NCBI GenBank assembly: GCA_023853785.1
Contig: JAJIRX010000533.1
Span: forward strand, 1,116,001-1,180,000
DNA: 64,000 bases
DNA from: Psilocybe azurescens
Lineage: Eukaryota > Basidiomycota > Agaricomycetes > Agaricales > Agrocybaceae
Reading direction: 5' to 3'
Positions within the stretch are counted from its first letter, which is position 1; every line of letters starts with the position of its first letter. The notes beneath the pieces are model-generated. The model was not told the origin of the DNA. It ran no database searches and was given only the letters and a program-made list of their open reading frames with translations. A program made the translations under genes and the position numbers. Shown piece after piece: positions 1 through 12,346 of this stretch.

Positions 1-3000
1 TGCGTCCACTTTTTCCAATATCATTATATCTGTAGATTGGATACAAGACTCTATTCTGGAACGGAAACGAAGGTTACGATATGCACGAAATTCGGTCTTA
101 CCGCGTCGAAGTCGTGGAAGCCTGGGTTCATTGGCCCGGGTGTGGGTGCAGTTCAAGAAGGTTATGACTGCTGGACAGAGCTGGTTCGTCCTCAGCATCA
201 TTGGTGAGCACTTGCTGTATCCTGTTCCAACGGGAACTGCCTCTCATTGCTATACATACGAAACTAGGCATATGTATCGGCCTGAACGCTGCTATAGTCT
301 CCATTATCAGTGAATGGTTGTCCGACATCAAGATGGGGTACTGTTCCGATGGGTGGTGGCTGAATCAACAATTCTGCTGCTGGGAGATTGAAGGGGAAGA
401 GGTCGATGGCTGCGACTCGTGGCATACGTGGAGCCATGTTACTCTAGCCCGGTGGATGATCTTTGTGTTGTTCGCGGTGAGTGATTGCCCTCCTTCATTG
501 AGCGTCGCATCTGTGCTTATCACTTACGGTTCATGCGTGCTGTCGTGCTCCAGATGTCTTTTCTCTTTTGTTGCTTCGCATTTAGTGCGTTCTTTTGCAA
601 AATACGCGGCAGGATCTGGCATTTCAGAAATCAAATCCATCTTGGCTGGTTTCGTTATGCAAGGGTTCCTGGGTTTCGCGACCTTTTTATCAAGAGTATA
701 ACATTGGTTCGTTGTTCAATTTCTAATGCAATAACTCAAGACCTTACGTTGATTTATGTAGCCTCTTGTTATCGCGTCGGGACTGTCGGTTGGAAAGGAG
801 GGTCCTTCCGTTCACGTCGCATGTTGTATTGGCTCGTTGGTCGCTGGCCTGTTTGAAAACTTTCGGCGGAGTCAAAGTGCGTTTTCCGCTTGATTGGCGT
901 GTACTACATCCATTGAATTTGGAAATTAAGGCAAGACGAGAGAAATCATAACTGCGGCTAGTGCAGCAGGTGTCGCGGTTGCATTTGGTTCGCCAATCGG
1001 AGGTGTTTTATTCTCGATTGAGGTGGGCTTACTCACCTCTGGCTCAAATTTGCCTAACTGAATTCTAACCTACAAGGAAATGAGCCATACTTTCAGCATC
1101 AAAACGATGTGGAGAAGTGTATTTTGTGCATTAGTCGCGACATTTACATTGGCTGTTAGTGACTGAATACACTCCACTGTTATATTTATGGTGCTAACCT
1201 TTTCATCGTCAATAGGCGATGAACCCTTTTCGAACCGGTAAACTGGTACTGTTCCAAGTCACATATGACCGAGATTGGCACTTCTTCGAAATCATATTCT
1301 TCGTGATCTTAGGGATATTTGGGGTGATTCAACAGCTATTGTAATGACGACATAGACGCTTACCCACCGTCTCCAAATCTGTTAGGGTCTGTATGGTGCC
1401 TTCGTGATCAAGTTCAACCTGCAAGTAGCTGCCTTCCGGCGAAAGCATCTGGCAAATCATGGTGTCGCAGAAGCAGTTACCCTGGCCACTCTGACTGCCA
1501 TCATTGGGTATTTTAATCGGTTTCTCCGCATTGATATGACGTCGAGCATGGCCATCCTCTTCAAAGAATGCGAGGGTGGTGGAAATGTATTCAATTTGTG
1601 CCAGTCAGTAGTTCAATTTACGGTTGTGGTTCTATTTTTCGCCACTGTTTATCGTACTTCCTCTCCGCTTTCTAGAACAAATGCTCAATGGCGCATATCA
1701 AACTCTCTCCTCCTCGCCACAATTATTCGCATCGGTCTGGTCGTCATTTCCTACGGATGTAAAGTGCCTGCCGGTATATTCGTGCCATCGATGGCTATTG
1801 GAGCTACATTTGGCAGAATGGTTGGCATAATGGTCAAGGCCATGTACACGTTCGTCTTTTAACTTTCCGCGATCTCAAGCAAGACTCTCTTATATAGATC
1901 GCGATTTTAGTGCCTATCCACAGTCTGGGATATTCAAGTTCTGCGCACCAGATATACCTTGTATTACGCCGGGAACATATGCATTCCTTGGTGCTGCCGC
2001 AGCCCTGAGGTGAGAATGCTATGATGTCATTCTCGTGTGTTTTTCATTGACCGTGTTCGATCGTTTCCTGCAGTGGGGTCATGAGAATTACAGTGACAGT
2101 TGTCGTGATTATGTTTGAATTGACAGGGGCTTTGACATATATTCTGCCGACTATGGTAAACACCCACGAAACACACTTGATTGGTGTCTTATTTTTATTT
2201 CTCCAGATCGTTCTTCTAGTGACGAAAGCTGTCGGCGATTTCTTGGGCACGAATGGGATTGCAGATGAGATGATCAGATTTAATGGCTTCCCATTCCTAG
2301 AGAAAGAAGACCATGTTTACAACGTCACTGGTACGAGCCTTGGTTGCCATTGGATGTTTTGATCCCTGATTATTTTTTTCAGTATCCACTGTCATGAGAA
2401 AAGACCTTAATACGCTCTCGGAAACTGGCATGCGTGTTAAAGATGTCGGTAGGTGTTGGTCGAACCACATCGGGTGTTTTCTTCTGTCTTATCTACGAAT
2501 TAAATTAGAGTCCCTTCTTTCGTCGACAAACTTCAAGGGTTTTCCCATTGTGTCATCCGATGGTTCCCTGACCCTTGTGGGCTACATAGACCGCAGCGAA
2601 ATACGTTACGTCCTTGGTGCGATGGTTAATTTGGTTAATTGGATTTCATAACTGAACAAAGATGTTTTCAGAGCGGGCTCGAAAGAATAGGGGCAGATTA
2701 GCTAATACTCCGTGCTTGTTCACTGCCAGGCACCAAGAACCTGACGACATCGATTTGGCGCCGGATGTGCATGAAGACGACGAGCCGGAAGAATATTTTG
2801 CTCCTACAACGGCCGGTGAAGGCATTCAATTCTGGCCATGGGTCAACAAGGTGCTCACGTTCAAGCAGTTATGAACGTTAATCAATGCTAACTATCGTGC
2901 AGACCCCAATGACGGTTTCTCCAGAACTGCCGCTAGAGATTGTAATGCAAATTTTCAAACGGATGGGGTGAGTTGGGCTGTGTATTTCTGATTGGCTGTT

Positions 3001-3234
3001 AACTGAAACTGTTTCGGCAGACCGCGCACCATTCTTGTAGAAGCTCATGGTGTATTATCAGGGTTGGTGACCGTGAAGGATGTTCTTAAATTCATTGCGA
3101 CGGAAAAACCCGACCAACGGCCATCTTGGGATGAACGAGGGGGATTGGACGGATTACTGGAGGAGGTGTGGACTTGGGGGAGTGATGTCCTATCGCGAAG
3201 TGTCCAATGGAGTCGAAGAGTGGTCCGGCGATAA
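1..3234 (+). CDS. CLC-family chloride channel / Cl-/H+ antiporter, 5' partial
   Basis: Voltage-gated chloride channel family (fungal GEF1-like), an integral membrane protein of endosomes/Golgi that balances charge during acidification. The window opens inside it; the first readable exon gives [16 protein letters not shown] signatures follow in order: GSGISE near 620, GKEGPSVH near 800 (the Glu is the gating glutamate), [12 protein letters not shown] near 995, [14 protein letters not shown] near 1765, then two C-terminal CBS-like segments ([38 protein letters not shown]). It stops at taa 3232-3234. About a dozen short introns. Two frame problems: T5 at 684-688 must be T6 to read ATFFIKSITL, and the junction 479/565 is out of phase unless one T is extra, giving MLFSFVASH. 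Family assignment is secure; exact GEF1 orthology is inferred. Confidence 0.93.
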
Positions 3235-3430
3235 TTTTTGCAAATACATATGTACATAGTACGTACTCGTACAATTAATTTTATTTATGTATATCATGGA
3301 CAGGGTCTAGACCGATGACGTCGTTCCAACTTTGGAGCCCACAAATCAAGACGGCCATTAGTCCTGTGGAGTTTCCATAAGTGTCTTTTCTCGGGACGGG
3401 GCTGTAACGCGTACAGCCCGTGAAAAATCA

Positions 3431-3438
3431 TATATAAA
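3431..3438 (+). promoter_or_regulatory. TATA box of the small gene at 3490
   Basis: TATATAAA lies 59 nt upstream of the ATG at 3490 and is followed by a pyrimidine-rich stretch and then an A/C-rich leader. This is a typical fungal core promoter and supports the small gene being transcribed. Confidence 0.6.
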
Positions 3439-3489
3439 CCCCTTCTCTTTTTCAAATGTTAAAACAACAACGCTCACCAAATTCCAATC

Positions 3490-3987
3490 ATGGCAACTTC
3501 TACCCAACCTCAGTCCAAGACCGAGCTCTACTCGCAACAGCTTGCCTTCTATACCCTTCGCCAGTTCTCCCTTGCAAGGTCGTCACTCGACCAACAGCAT
3601 TCTGCTGCCATGTCAAGATTACCCGCTGCATATTCCCGCGTCGCCCGCGCAGATCAACTTGCAGCGACATTTGGTCAGCCATCCTCAAGCTTACATCTGC
3701 ATCCACTCAAATTCATTTGACTAATATTTTAGATGTTAGGTCTTAACCAGCGTGTCAAAGCGTAGAATTCGAGTCCTTAAGCATCGATGTCAACATCATA
3801 CCAGTACGTCTCTTTTTGTGGTCGCTGCTTGCAGGAATAGGCTAATCGTTGTTTTCAAGTCTTCAGTGCCCATCCATCTACCAAAAGTAGCATGCTTACT
3901 ACTAACGCGCATGCTTTGCGCTCGCCGGACGACCGCCCTTCAGGAGGCTTTTATCGTACCATCGCGATGCTGAGCCCAGGGGAATAA
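3490..3987 (+). CDS. small unrecognised protein, splice pattern uncertain
   Basis: I do not recognise this gene. Exon 1 (ATG 3490, MATSTQPQSKTELYSQQ...) reads to about 3672 and looks helical and polar, with QLAFYTLRQFSLARSSLDQQ. An intron probably ends at ttttag 3732 after a CTAAT branch site. Exon 2 encodes MLGLNQRVK and then SVEFESLSIDVNIIP, but the two parts agree only if A3 near 3760 is A4. The last exon gives AHPSTKSSMLTTNAHALRS...MLSPGE and stops at 3985-3987. Phases at both introns do not close cleanly, so the model is provisional. A strong TATA box precedes it. The last exon, rich in Ser, Thr and Pro, is probably disordered. Confidence 0.45.
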
Positions 3988-4445
3988 TATTTTGTATTCA
4001 CACGTTGCGTATACCAGACCCTTATTTTTCGTACCTACGATTAGAATTGGGGTGTAGTGCTATACCGTCATTGCGCCGGAGATGTAACGAGGAGGAATGT
4101 GCCATGCATCTATGGCATGATCTGTAGTAATATAAGTATATGTATAATATAATTCTGATTTGGCGACTTACTATTCGAAGTGAAATCACGCTAGTAGAAA
4201 GGAGTTGCTGATTGATGTTTTGGAGAGCTTGCTATCAGCCGGCCGCCGAGTATTTCAATTGATTAAGAATCCCAAGTGGAGTGAGAGAAGGCAATGTTAA
4301 TAGACACTAGAAAGCGTTGAAGAACCCCATGGGCTAACAGGATGTCGGATATCGTAAGATTCTTCAATAGTAACCGAGCTGGGATTACCAATTGGAAGTA
4401 TATTCAAGAATTCTAAGAAATACAACATTAAGAACAGCAATAGGC
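3988..4445. other. intergenic, no gene seen
   Basis: Between the convergent small gene and TSR1. AT-rich with a run of ATA/TAT words near 4130-4155, probably 3' UTR and terminator sequence of both genes. No open frame looks coding. Confidence 0.5.
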
Positions 4446-7399
4446 CTACTCTTCCATGGCATCCAAAGCTGTAGTTTGTACAGCGTTAGACATTTTGTGA
4501 GCCCCATTTTGAGTCCATAGTTGTCCCCACTTAGGGAATACTCGCTTGTACAGAGACATGCAAATGGTGTCCATTTGATTGATGGGACCGTCGAAGTATG
4601 CCTTGAAGTATCCATGTGTACCGAGCGATTCGCGTATGTGGCCGGTCCGTCCATGCTTAGTGTGGAGTTGAATAGGTTTAAAGTAGTGTACGTCATCTTT
4701 TTGGCATCAGTCGAGGCGTCTTAAAAGCAGGTAAGAACAATTGAAACCCACCAGGATTAAAGAACATGTAACGGATAGTAGCGACCTTCTTATGGACTTT
4801 GAACGGGTGACCAGTGAGAATAATTCGTTTGGCGATTATTCGCGTTGTATCAGGATTCATAAAGGTGCCCATAGCCACGAGTTGTGGAGCTGCCAAAATG
4901 AATTGAAGTTTTAGCACACACGTATTCAAGTAAGGCTCGATACGTTCACAGATGGCCTAGCGCAAAGAAGAGCAACTCCGGAAACGCTCACCTTCTGTGT
5001 CGGTTGTTTCTCTGAGTAGAACACATGGTTGCTTTCCATATATAACTGGTCCATATGTGGTCGCAACAGAGGTCACCCCATGGCGAAGATACCTCTCAAA
5101 TTTGTGAACGTTATTAGCACCTTTACCGCCTCCGCGAGTGTGTTGACTGTATACAGGATTTACCGCAAGACGACGTGGTCCCACGCAAAGAATGAGAGGA
5201 TCCTAAATTTCCATGAGTTTGTGTTGGAGCATGAGATTGCCCACAAATAGTTCACTTACTTTTGAACGTACAGAACCGTCGTACTCGGTGTTTCGCTGCA
5301 CCGTGAAGTTGAGAACAGTTACCTTGTGTTCGTGCTGCAAAACAGAGAACAAGATGGTAGGTGATACACCTGCAGCTTCCTCAGGAACATCTTTTATATA
5401 CAGAGTGACGCGAACACCAGGCTGTATTGAATTTGAACGGTCAGAATTGGTTCAACGGGTGGCGAAAGAGCGGTAGAACCAACCTCGACGACATTTGACT
5501 CTTGCTCTGCTCTCCGACGAACGCTGCGTTCAGTGCGCTTGAAATCCTCGAATTGGAAGATACGGGCGTAGTCACGTGGTAGATTTTCATACGCGTCCCA
5601 AGGACTTGTTCGGAAAGACCTCATGCCACGGAATCTCTGGAAGCGTGTTCTGGCAGGAATTTCCTTGGGCGTATCAATCTCGTCGGGGAATGATTGATCA
5701 TCTTCCTCTTCACGTTGCCTATTGCGCCACCTGTTCAGTCTGTTACAAAGATAAATTGAGTTAATGGTTTGTGCATATCACGTTGGAATATACAACTTAC
5801 TGCTCCTCTTCTTCCTCCATGTCTAGATCATTAAAGCGAACTTCTTTTTCTGTTGCAGTATCATCCATAGGCATGTCTACCATTTCTTCCTCTTCCTCTT
5901 CTTGAGTTTCCATATCGATCTCGTCTGTGCTCTGATTTGACTCGTCTCCCTCGTCTCCGCCTTCGTCGTCTTCGTCGATAATCCATGCAGCTTGATATTC
6001 GCTCATGCCTTTTGGGATTCGTCGGACAGCTTTTGGTGTTGTTCCAACAACGGCATCTGGAATACCGGTCTGGACATCGTCAATTCCGCCTTTCATCTCC
6101 TCCTCTGTAGGCCATGTCTGCTCGTTTTCTAGATCTTCGGGGTCGTTACTCGACACAAGAGAATCCGCAGAAGATGGATCAGCCTCGGCCAAAAGGGCAG
6201 GTTCAATATCCATCCCAGGCGCATTAGCGCCTTTGAGAGGTCGAGGAAGTGGAGCAGAAAGAATCTACAATTTCTTTAAGTTAGTTGTAGAAACCGGAGG
6301 GGGAGAGGGAGACTGAACGCGTACTTTTGATACTTGGAAATCACCAAAGTTGGGAAGATGCACAAGTCGGTTTGCCGACAAGGGAGATCCCCGCACAACA
6401 CCCGTAACTTTAAGACTACCATCTTCCCATTCTGTAGTCTCGCCAAGAATCAAGGTCCTTCCCTCTTTCCACCTCACATCGGCAGGCTTTCCTTCGGAAA
6501 GGGACCTCAATGCGTTCAATCTATCGGAGCTGACGTGTAGATCAAAGACTCTGGTTTGACTTGGCACAAAATATTGAATGAAGGACAACAAGGATTTTAG
6601 GATACCAGTGCGCGCCTTAGTGTCTATAGATGCGTCTGGGGAGACGACACTAACGACGTCGGGAAGTCCTTGGGCTTGCAGAGTCCTCAAGAGGGTGTCG
6701 CCCCAAGTGTCTACTTCCACGCTGCTGGAAAGAACGAAGATAACATAGTCGGCTACCTTGCATGCATCCAGAGCAGCGTAAAAGTTCCTATAAGGTACTG
6801 TGCGGAACTGAAGAGAAGTCCTAAAGCGCTCAGCTCTGTTATTCATGTTAGTTAATCATCCTTCAGTCGAGACGAAAACTTTCTGCACCTCAATTTCCAA
6901 ATTCCGTCCTCCGGACATTCGTCAGCAGATATATCCAATGCGTCTGCCAGAGATTGTACAGTAGTTTTTGCGCTCACGTCTTCAGTGAGAGGAATGACGG
7001 CGACGATACGGGGTGCTCCATCAACGCCGTTGAATACACGAGTTGCAGAAACTAAGGCGTTGCGTTTGGTAGCTGCAGATTGCTTCGCATTGTTTCTACG
7101 GTTCAGGCGCGATTGAGCTGCAGTGCTCGAACCTGTTGATGCCTTCGGAGATGGACGAGCAACGCGACCTGCAAAACAACGAGATATCTAGATCGACCAG
7201 ATACATAAGCAGAGGAAAATATAACCCACCTTTTGCTGCATCTTTTAGTGATCCTTTTGAAGCATGTTTTGACTTGAAGGACTTGTTTTTCTGGAAAGAT
7301 CCATTGATTCAGTAAAGCGATCTCTGCACTCAATACCGAGAAGAAAAAATATTCAACCTGTTTGAGTGTCGGTCGGTGGTGGTGCGCCGCATCAGCCAT
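4446..7399 (-). CDS. TSR1: TSR1, pre-40S ribosome biogenesis factor
   Basis: GTPase-like protein of the Bms1/Tsr1 family that accompanies pre-40S particles and is needed for 20S pre-rRNA processing. It starts at ATG 7399 with [14 protein letters not shown], the conserved TSR1 N-terminus (HHHRxTLKQ). Recognisable blocks follow: [14 protein letters not shown] and [20 protein letters not shown] (AARP2CN/GTPase-like region, 6.6-6.9 kb), a long acidic linker with Glu runs (5.8-6.2 kb), [28 protein letters not shown] (5.5-5.7 kb), and the C-terminal DUF663 part ([60 protein letters not shown]). It stops at 4446 after DAMEE. Introns of about 50-65 nt all close in phase, so the gene is intact. An alternative ATG lies four codons upstream (7411) and is less like the family. 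Confidence 0.96.
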
Positions 7400-7505
7400 G
7401 TTTACGTGCAATGGCTATTAGCAAGTTTTGAATGTATATTCAACCTTGTCTAGCGTAAATGTGACTGAAGTGTAAGGTATAAGTCAAGCTAAGCACCTGA
7501 AGAGT

Positions 7506-7529
7506 TTGTGATCGGAGAAGCGATCACAA
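7506..7529. repeat. perfect inverted repeat, 9-bp arms
   Basis: Arms TTGTGATCG (7506-7514) and CGATCACAA (7521-7529) around the 6-nt loop gagaag. It lies 107 nt upstream of the TSR1 start. A dimeric regulator site or a mobile-element end are both possible; nothing in the sequence decides between them. Confidence 0.6.
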
Positions 7530-7604
7530 CTTTCAAAAAATCTTGCCCAATCAGGCAAATCCTAATCTCATCCACAACCAACTACATGCCAAGTCTGACC
7601 AACT

Positions 7605-7859
7605 TTGATATCCATCATTCTGCAGACCGTCTCCGAATCCTTTCAATCATGTTTGCTACCTTTCTGTTTTCCCGGAACCTCGGTCTTAACTGTGTCTTCA
7701 CCCGATCGTATGCGCCTACTAAAGACAGGAAACGAGAAGAGTTGGGTGGCGTTCGGAACTACAAGCGGCCTGCATGGCCTTAAACCGGCATCCATGCTAC
7801 AGCAAACTGTCAACGTCGAGGATTTAGAGGATTGTATCCCATCGTTCTGCGTCCCATAG
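7605..7859 (+). other. possible gene remnant, unrecognised
   Basis: An open frame ends at 7859. Its C-terminal half has protein-like composition (VSSPDRMRLLKTGNEKSWVAFG, then GLHGLKPASMLQQTVNVEDL). No start, promoter or partner exon can be tied to it and I know no matching family. It may be the 3' exon of a decayed gene or chance. Confidence 0.2.
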
Positions 7860-8623
7860 ACCGTCGTTTAGATGCAATACGGTTGGGTCTAAACGCTATA
7901 TATGACTTGTGTGGCTTTAACATGTGAACATCTATCGCGTTTCTGGATTCTCTCTGACATCATTTTTGATTTCTGTGCGTCTTTTTAATGGGCTAAAGGA
8001 TTCGAAAACTACTGCAATATCAGTTGTAAGTAATGATCAGTCACATTTTTACAAATGCCAGAGTTACTAATCAAATAAACCATATGTACATTTCAGTAAA
8101 AAAAAGATTCCATTTAGACTACCTGTGTGCACCTTCACAGTATTAACAACCCGGGACTTCTTGTCTTATCGATCCTGGCTGTCCTCTTTGCTGCCCAGTG
8201 TGCCCATGAATCTTACAGATGATACCAAAATATGACTGTAAATGGATGGTGGAGAAGGGAGCCAAAGTGAATGAGAGTTTTCTCTGTCCTCTCCTTCAAA
8301 TTGGCAGGAAGTTAATTTACGACCATAAAGCCAACAGCCAAAAGCTGTAATATTGATCCTTCTATCCTTTTAGAAGCTAGAAATGTGTTGGTCAACGAAG
8401 GGTGCAAGCGATCCAGGACGTGTATTTATACAAACTTATAAGTAGTACGCAAGGAATAACTAAAATGTTGGTAAACATAGCAGCCTTAGGGACATAATAC
8501 CAGTCTTGTTTATCGCAAGACACGACGTGCGCGTAGGTTTTTGTGTAGATAAGATAAGATCATCATTTCTGCGTTCTCTTTCCAAATTCGGGCAATTCGC
8601 GGCTTCAAACCTTTACACAAGTG

Positions 8624-10449
8624 ATGCAAGCTACTCTTGACGCATTTTCTCTGAAAGGTTGGTTCCTATCGCTGTATTGAATGTCTGGACTAAAATTACA
8701 TAGCTTTAACCAGAGCTTTGACGTGTCTTTCAAAGTACGGCGACGAACTCTCAGTATATGCCACTTCAGACTTCCTTTCGCTTTCGTCGACCAATTCCTC
8801 GAAATCTGCCTATTGTCGCTTCAAATACGAGAGGCAATTCTTTTCTAGATACAAACTAACCGCTTCCGTTGAAAACGTATTGGGAAGTGAAGCAGAGGAC
8901 AACCAAAATGTTACAGGGCAACTCATGACCAAAGTAAAGTAAAGTTGCCCGTTGCTCGAACCAATCTGTACTCATATGGCCTCTCCAGTCTTTCTTGTCC
9001 ATTCTGAAACATAGAACCGTGGAAAAATCTGTGGAAAGATGCGAACTCTCGATTGTAGAAGGTAATGCAGATGAGGGAGAAGGTGACGAAGACCGAGACA
9101 GTCTTGAGAGCAAACTGATTGTCAGGCTTCACTGCAAGCATGGTGAGCAGAATTGCCCCACTGCTTTCCATGCACTGATTCCCTACTAGGTGTTATCAAG
9201 ACACATCGGTTGCTACTGCTAATTCCAATGACGCTGATGGTCCCTGGAGTTCCTGATAATACCAACGAGTCGCGTCTAATCATTGGGCCAAAAACGTTGA
9301 AAGATCTTCTTGAACATTTCCCAGTTGCGAAGGGGGCTCGATCAGATCCACAACTCGTATGGACATTCGACAATGGAGAAGTCACCCTCAAGAGCATGGA
9401 ATCATCTGTTGATAGCCGTGGTATGCAATATTGAATTTTGACACGAATATTACTTATTTACCAGCGTAGGACGGGGTCAACTTTCCACTGAGATTTCTAT
9501 AACCACGCAAGAATTCGACATATATGAACTTTATGAGGCTCCGACAACTATTGCTTTCCATCTGCGCGAGTTTACAGTATGTGGCCGATTCTATGTTAAA
9601 GCATATCGGGAGCTTAATTGGGTTCCAGGCTACAATAGCATTTGCCGATTCCATGTCACTCCCACTGGAAATGCGATTTACGGATCCGTCCGCTCCTTTA
9701 TTCATAGACATAGAAGGGGATTTGATCGAAGTGCTTTTCGTGATTTCGACGAGCCATGTGCCTGGCGTGACAGCCGCAACGCAGTATAACAGTCAAAACA
9801 TCAATATCAAGAAACGTGAGCGTGCACAATCCACAGCTGAGACTCCGAGGGTCAAGAGACCCATGAAGGCCGTGCAAGTAATGGCTCCCGGGATTGATTA
9901 TAACAAATCGAATTCCAACTCTCGGGCTGGTTCTCATATAGATGGCTCCATGCCCCCTCCGTCGGTAATACCCAACCGCGGATCGTACAGTGCAATGCAG
10001 TCCCAAAATTCAGGCCGTAGTGTAAAAAGTCCAGGTCCATCTTCATCGCACGGACAACGACTTGGTCCACCCCAGTCGGTGAAAAAGGAACCTTTGTTTC
10101 TGCCTTCCTCACAGATGTCTGCAGCAGATGAGGAAGTGCTTCGGTCAACTGGTCTGGGGCTTGAAAACATGGATTCAGCAGAGCTCGCGGAACTCCTAGA
10201 AGGAGAAGGGGAAGAAGTCGATTTTTCTTACATGTCACAGCAGCCTCCGCTAGCGTCGTTACCACCAGAAGAGGGAACAGGTGGATCAGACTATGATATG
10301 CAAGTCGACGATCAGGACAGCTTTGAACTTGCGGGACTGTCCGCTACACAGGAGGAGGAAGATGCAGATAAGGTATATTTTTCAACTATCTGTGGACGCT
10401 TGTATACTTATCGCAATTACAGACGTTTCAACCTCTCTTCGAAGATTGA
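8624..10449 (+). CDS. RAD9: RAD9, DNA damage checkpoint clamp subunit
   Basis: Subunit of the Rad9-Rad1-Hus1 (9-1-1) sliding clamp loaded at damaged DNA to activate the ATR/Mec1 kinase. It starts at ATG 8624 with MQATLDAFSLK, then exons give ALTCLSKYGDELSVYA, YCRFKYERQFFSRYK, LSILKHRTVEKSVERCELSI, VIKTHRLLLLIP, KTLKDLLEHFP, TTIAFHLREFTATIAF and PLFIDIEGD, the order and spacing of the PCNA-like domains of Rad9. Ser/Gln- and Pro-rich tail (9.8-10.36 kb) matches the phosphorylated tail that binds TopBP1/Cut5. The last intron (10374-10422) leads to a short exon ending FQPLFED and tga at 10447-10449, a C-terminus seen in fungal Rad9. All junctions close in phase. It is convergent with the F-box gene, ends 61 nt apart. 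Confidence 0.93.
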
Positions 10450-10510
10450 TAATGGCCACGGGTGTACGACATCATTTGTGGCAAGTTACTCTAAAAAATC
10501 CATCAAATGA

Positions 10511-11997
10511 TCAAGGGAATAAAGTATCATCATAATCGACGTAGGTGCGACGGTGTGGCCACATATCTATTCCAGAATAATATTGGCACACGACGTCGTT
10601 GTGTATCTCAATCTTCTCGGGGTATTCCTCGACGTCATCGCTGCATATTCTGAGAAGGAATCTGGATAGGCCACAGCCGCGTTCTTTCCGGATTTCTGCA
10701 ACATTTTGTATCAACTCCTGTTCTTTGTTGGTCCCATCAAAGCTAAAGGAGACGTCACGTAACTTTGGCCAGGGGATAAAAAGGCCATTTTGTCCGACGA
10801 CAGTATCCGCCATCAACAGATTTGCCAGGGGCGATTCTGCTATAGAAGAATGTAACACCGAGAATAAAGTGATCTCCTGGAATGTTTCGCAAAGGCGTTT
10901 ATAAGTGACCTCGGAAAAGTCGAAATTGGTAAAAATAAGTTGAGTGAGCTTTGGGTATCTCGTGTTGTCGTTGAGGTCCCATAACGGATCAAGATCTTCT
11001 TCCTGAGCGTCTTTTAGAGTCAAGGATTCCAACTGGGGTGTGTCGATTCCCAGCAACAATCCAGAATACATCTCTCCTCCCACACCGCAGATTCGAAGCG
11101 AGCGAAGCTTCAAAAGTTGAATAATGTCTGCCCTTCCAGGCCATGTATTTCGACTTATGATATCTCCGTAGACGGAGAGATGCTCCAAGAAAGGAGATTG
11201 TGTTATGACGCCTCGGAAGGTGGAGTACAAAATGGGTATATGCCCGATATGGTCAAGATGAAGGGTCTCCAAAGTCTCCAACCTCGGACGAAATAGGTGT
11301 GGGGCCAAGCCTCGAAGACGAACAAAATTTAAGCGCGGAGTGCCGTCTTCGAAGATTTGAGGATTGGATACGTGGCTGTCGATGGCGTTTTGATCTGGTT
11401 TCTCGACATCATTGACATTGAGAGAAAGATATCGCAATCCCGGTGCCGGACTGCTACCGAGGAGGGCAACGATGGAATTATGGGCCGGTTCGTAGGGAGA
11501 GCTGAGGGACAAGCTGCGCCAGCGGCGAGAATGCGGGACTATGAGGTTCATCATGACATTCAAGTCGTCGACATCCAGCGGGAAATGTTCGCCAATCTCG
11601 ACAATGATGTCGAGCCAGCATGAACCGCTCCGTCCTATGCACTCCGAAACCCACTCAAGTGAGCATGATCCGTTAATTTGGAGGGATGTCCAAAGACCGG
11701 GTGTTCCCAGTGCTACTGCGCGGAAGAATGGGCAGGTATGGGAAGCTGACAATTCAAATGACACCTTTGGTGGGATTCTGCCTTCTTCGTACAAAGGATC
11801 GTCGTCGGTCATGCTCTTGCTGAATTCAAATATTGCAGACCAGATCTCGGGTGGCATCGAAAATATTCCTGTCGAAGAACGACGATCGGCGTTGGACTAG
11901 GAAGGAAGTTATAAAGGCAGACTTCGCATGCAGGGCTATTTGAGCATACCGATGGCATATTATCAAGATTTGCTACTTGATAGCTTTCTTCAGTCAT
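10511..11997 (-). CDS. F-box protein with LRR-like repeats
   Basis: F-box proteins act as substrate adaptors of SCF ubiquitin ligases; basidiomycetes carry large divergent families. A first exon (ATG 11997, MTEESYQVANLDNMPS) joins across a 53-nt intron (11897-11949, gtatgc...ctag) to SNADRRSSTGIFSMPPEIWSAIFEF, the F-box. The rest is one long exon with leucine-spaced segments such as LETLETLHLDHIGHIPIL, LKLRSLRICGVGG and TPQLESLTLKDAQEEDLD, typical of LRR-like substrate domains. It stops at 10511 after DDTLFP. Without the first exon the F-box would be truncated at its start. The substrate is unknown. Confidence 0.85.
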
Positions 11998-12346
11998 GTT
12001 GGCACGGTGATTTGAAATTGGTGCGGGGTAGAGACACTTCGTCAGAATGAGGGAAGGTTGGCCATAGTCAAGTCCCCTCTGCCTTGATATGCAGAGCCCT
12101 GGACCTCTGCGACTTTTGGAAAGAAGCCAACACTACTCATGGTTCTGTTCGAATTGGGAGACGAAACCGAATCTTTTGAATAGATTAGCCAAGTTATTTT
12201 GACGATCACTTTATATTATACACTTGATCCAGATAATACTATTACAGGGAGGCATGTGCTCGTAAAAGCCAGAATGTCCACGATATAAATGGATTTTTCC
12301 TGATGGCTCCCGACTACTTGGTATGCAAACCTTGAGTTAGTTTTAT
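11998..12346. other. intergenic, no gene seen
   Basis: Upstream of the F-box start and downstream of the BLI-3-like stop; presumably promoter of the first and 3' end of the second. No coding signal. Confidence 0.5.

Larger units (their letters stand above)
7400..8623. other. intergenic, divergent TSR1/RAD9 promoters
   Basis: 1.2 kb between the starts of TSR1 and RAD9. It holds a perfect 9-bp inverted repeat at 7506-7529 and an open frame ending at 7859 that looks protein-like but has no recognisable family (next entry). The rest (7.9-8.6 kb) is AT-rich with no coding signal that I can support. Confidence 0.5.
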
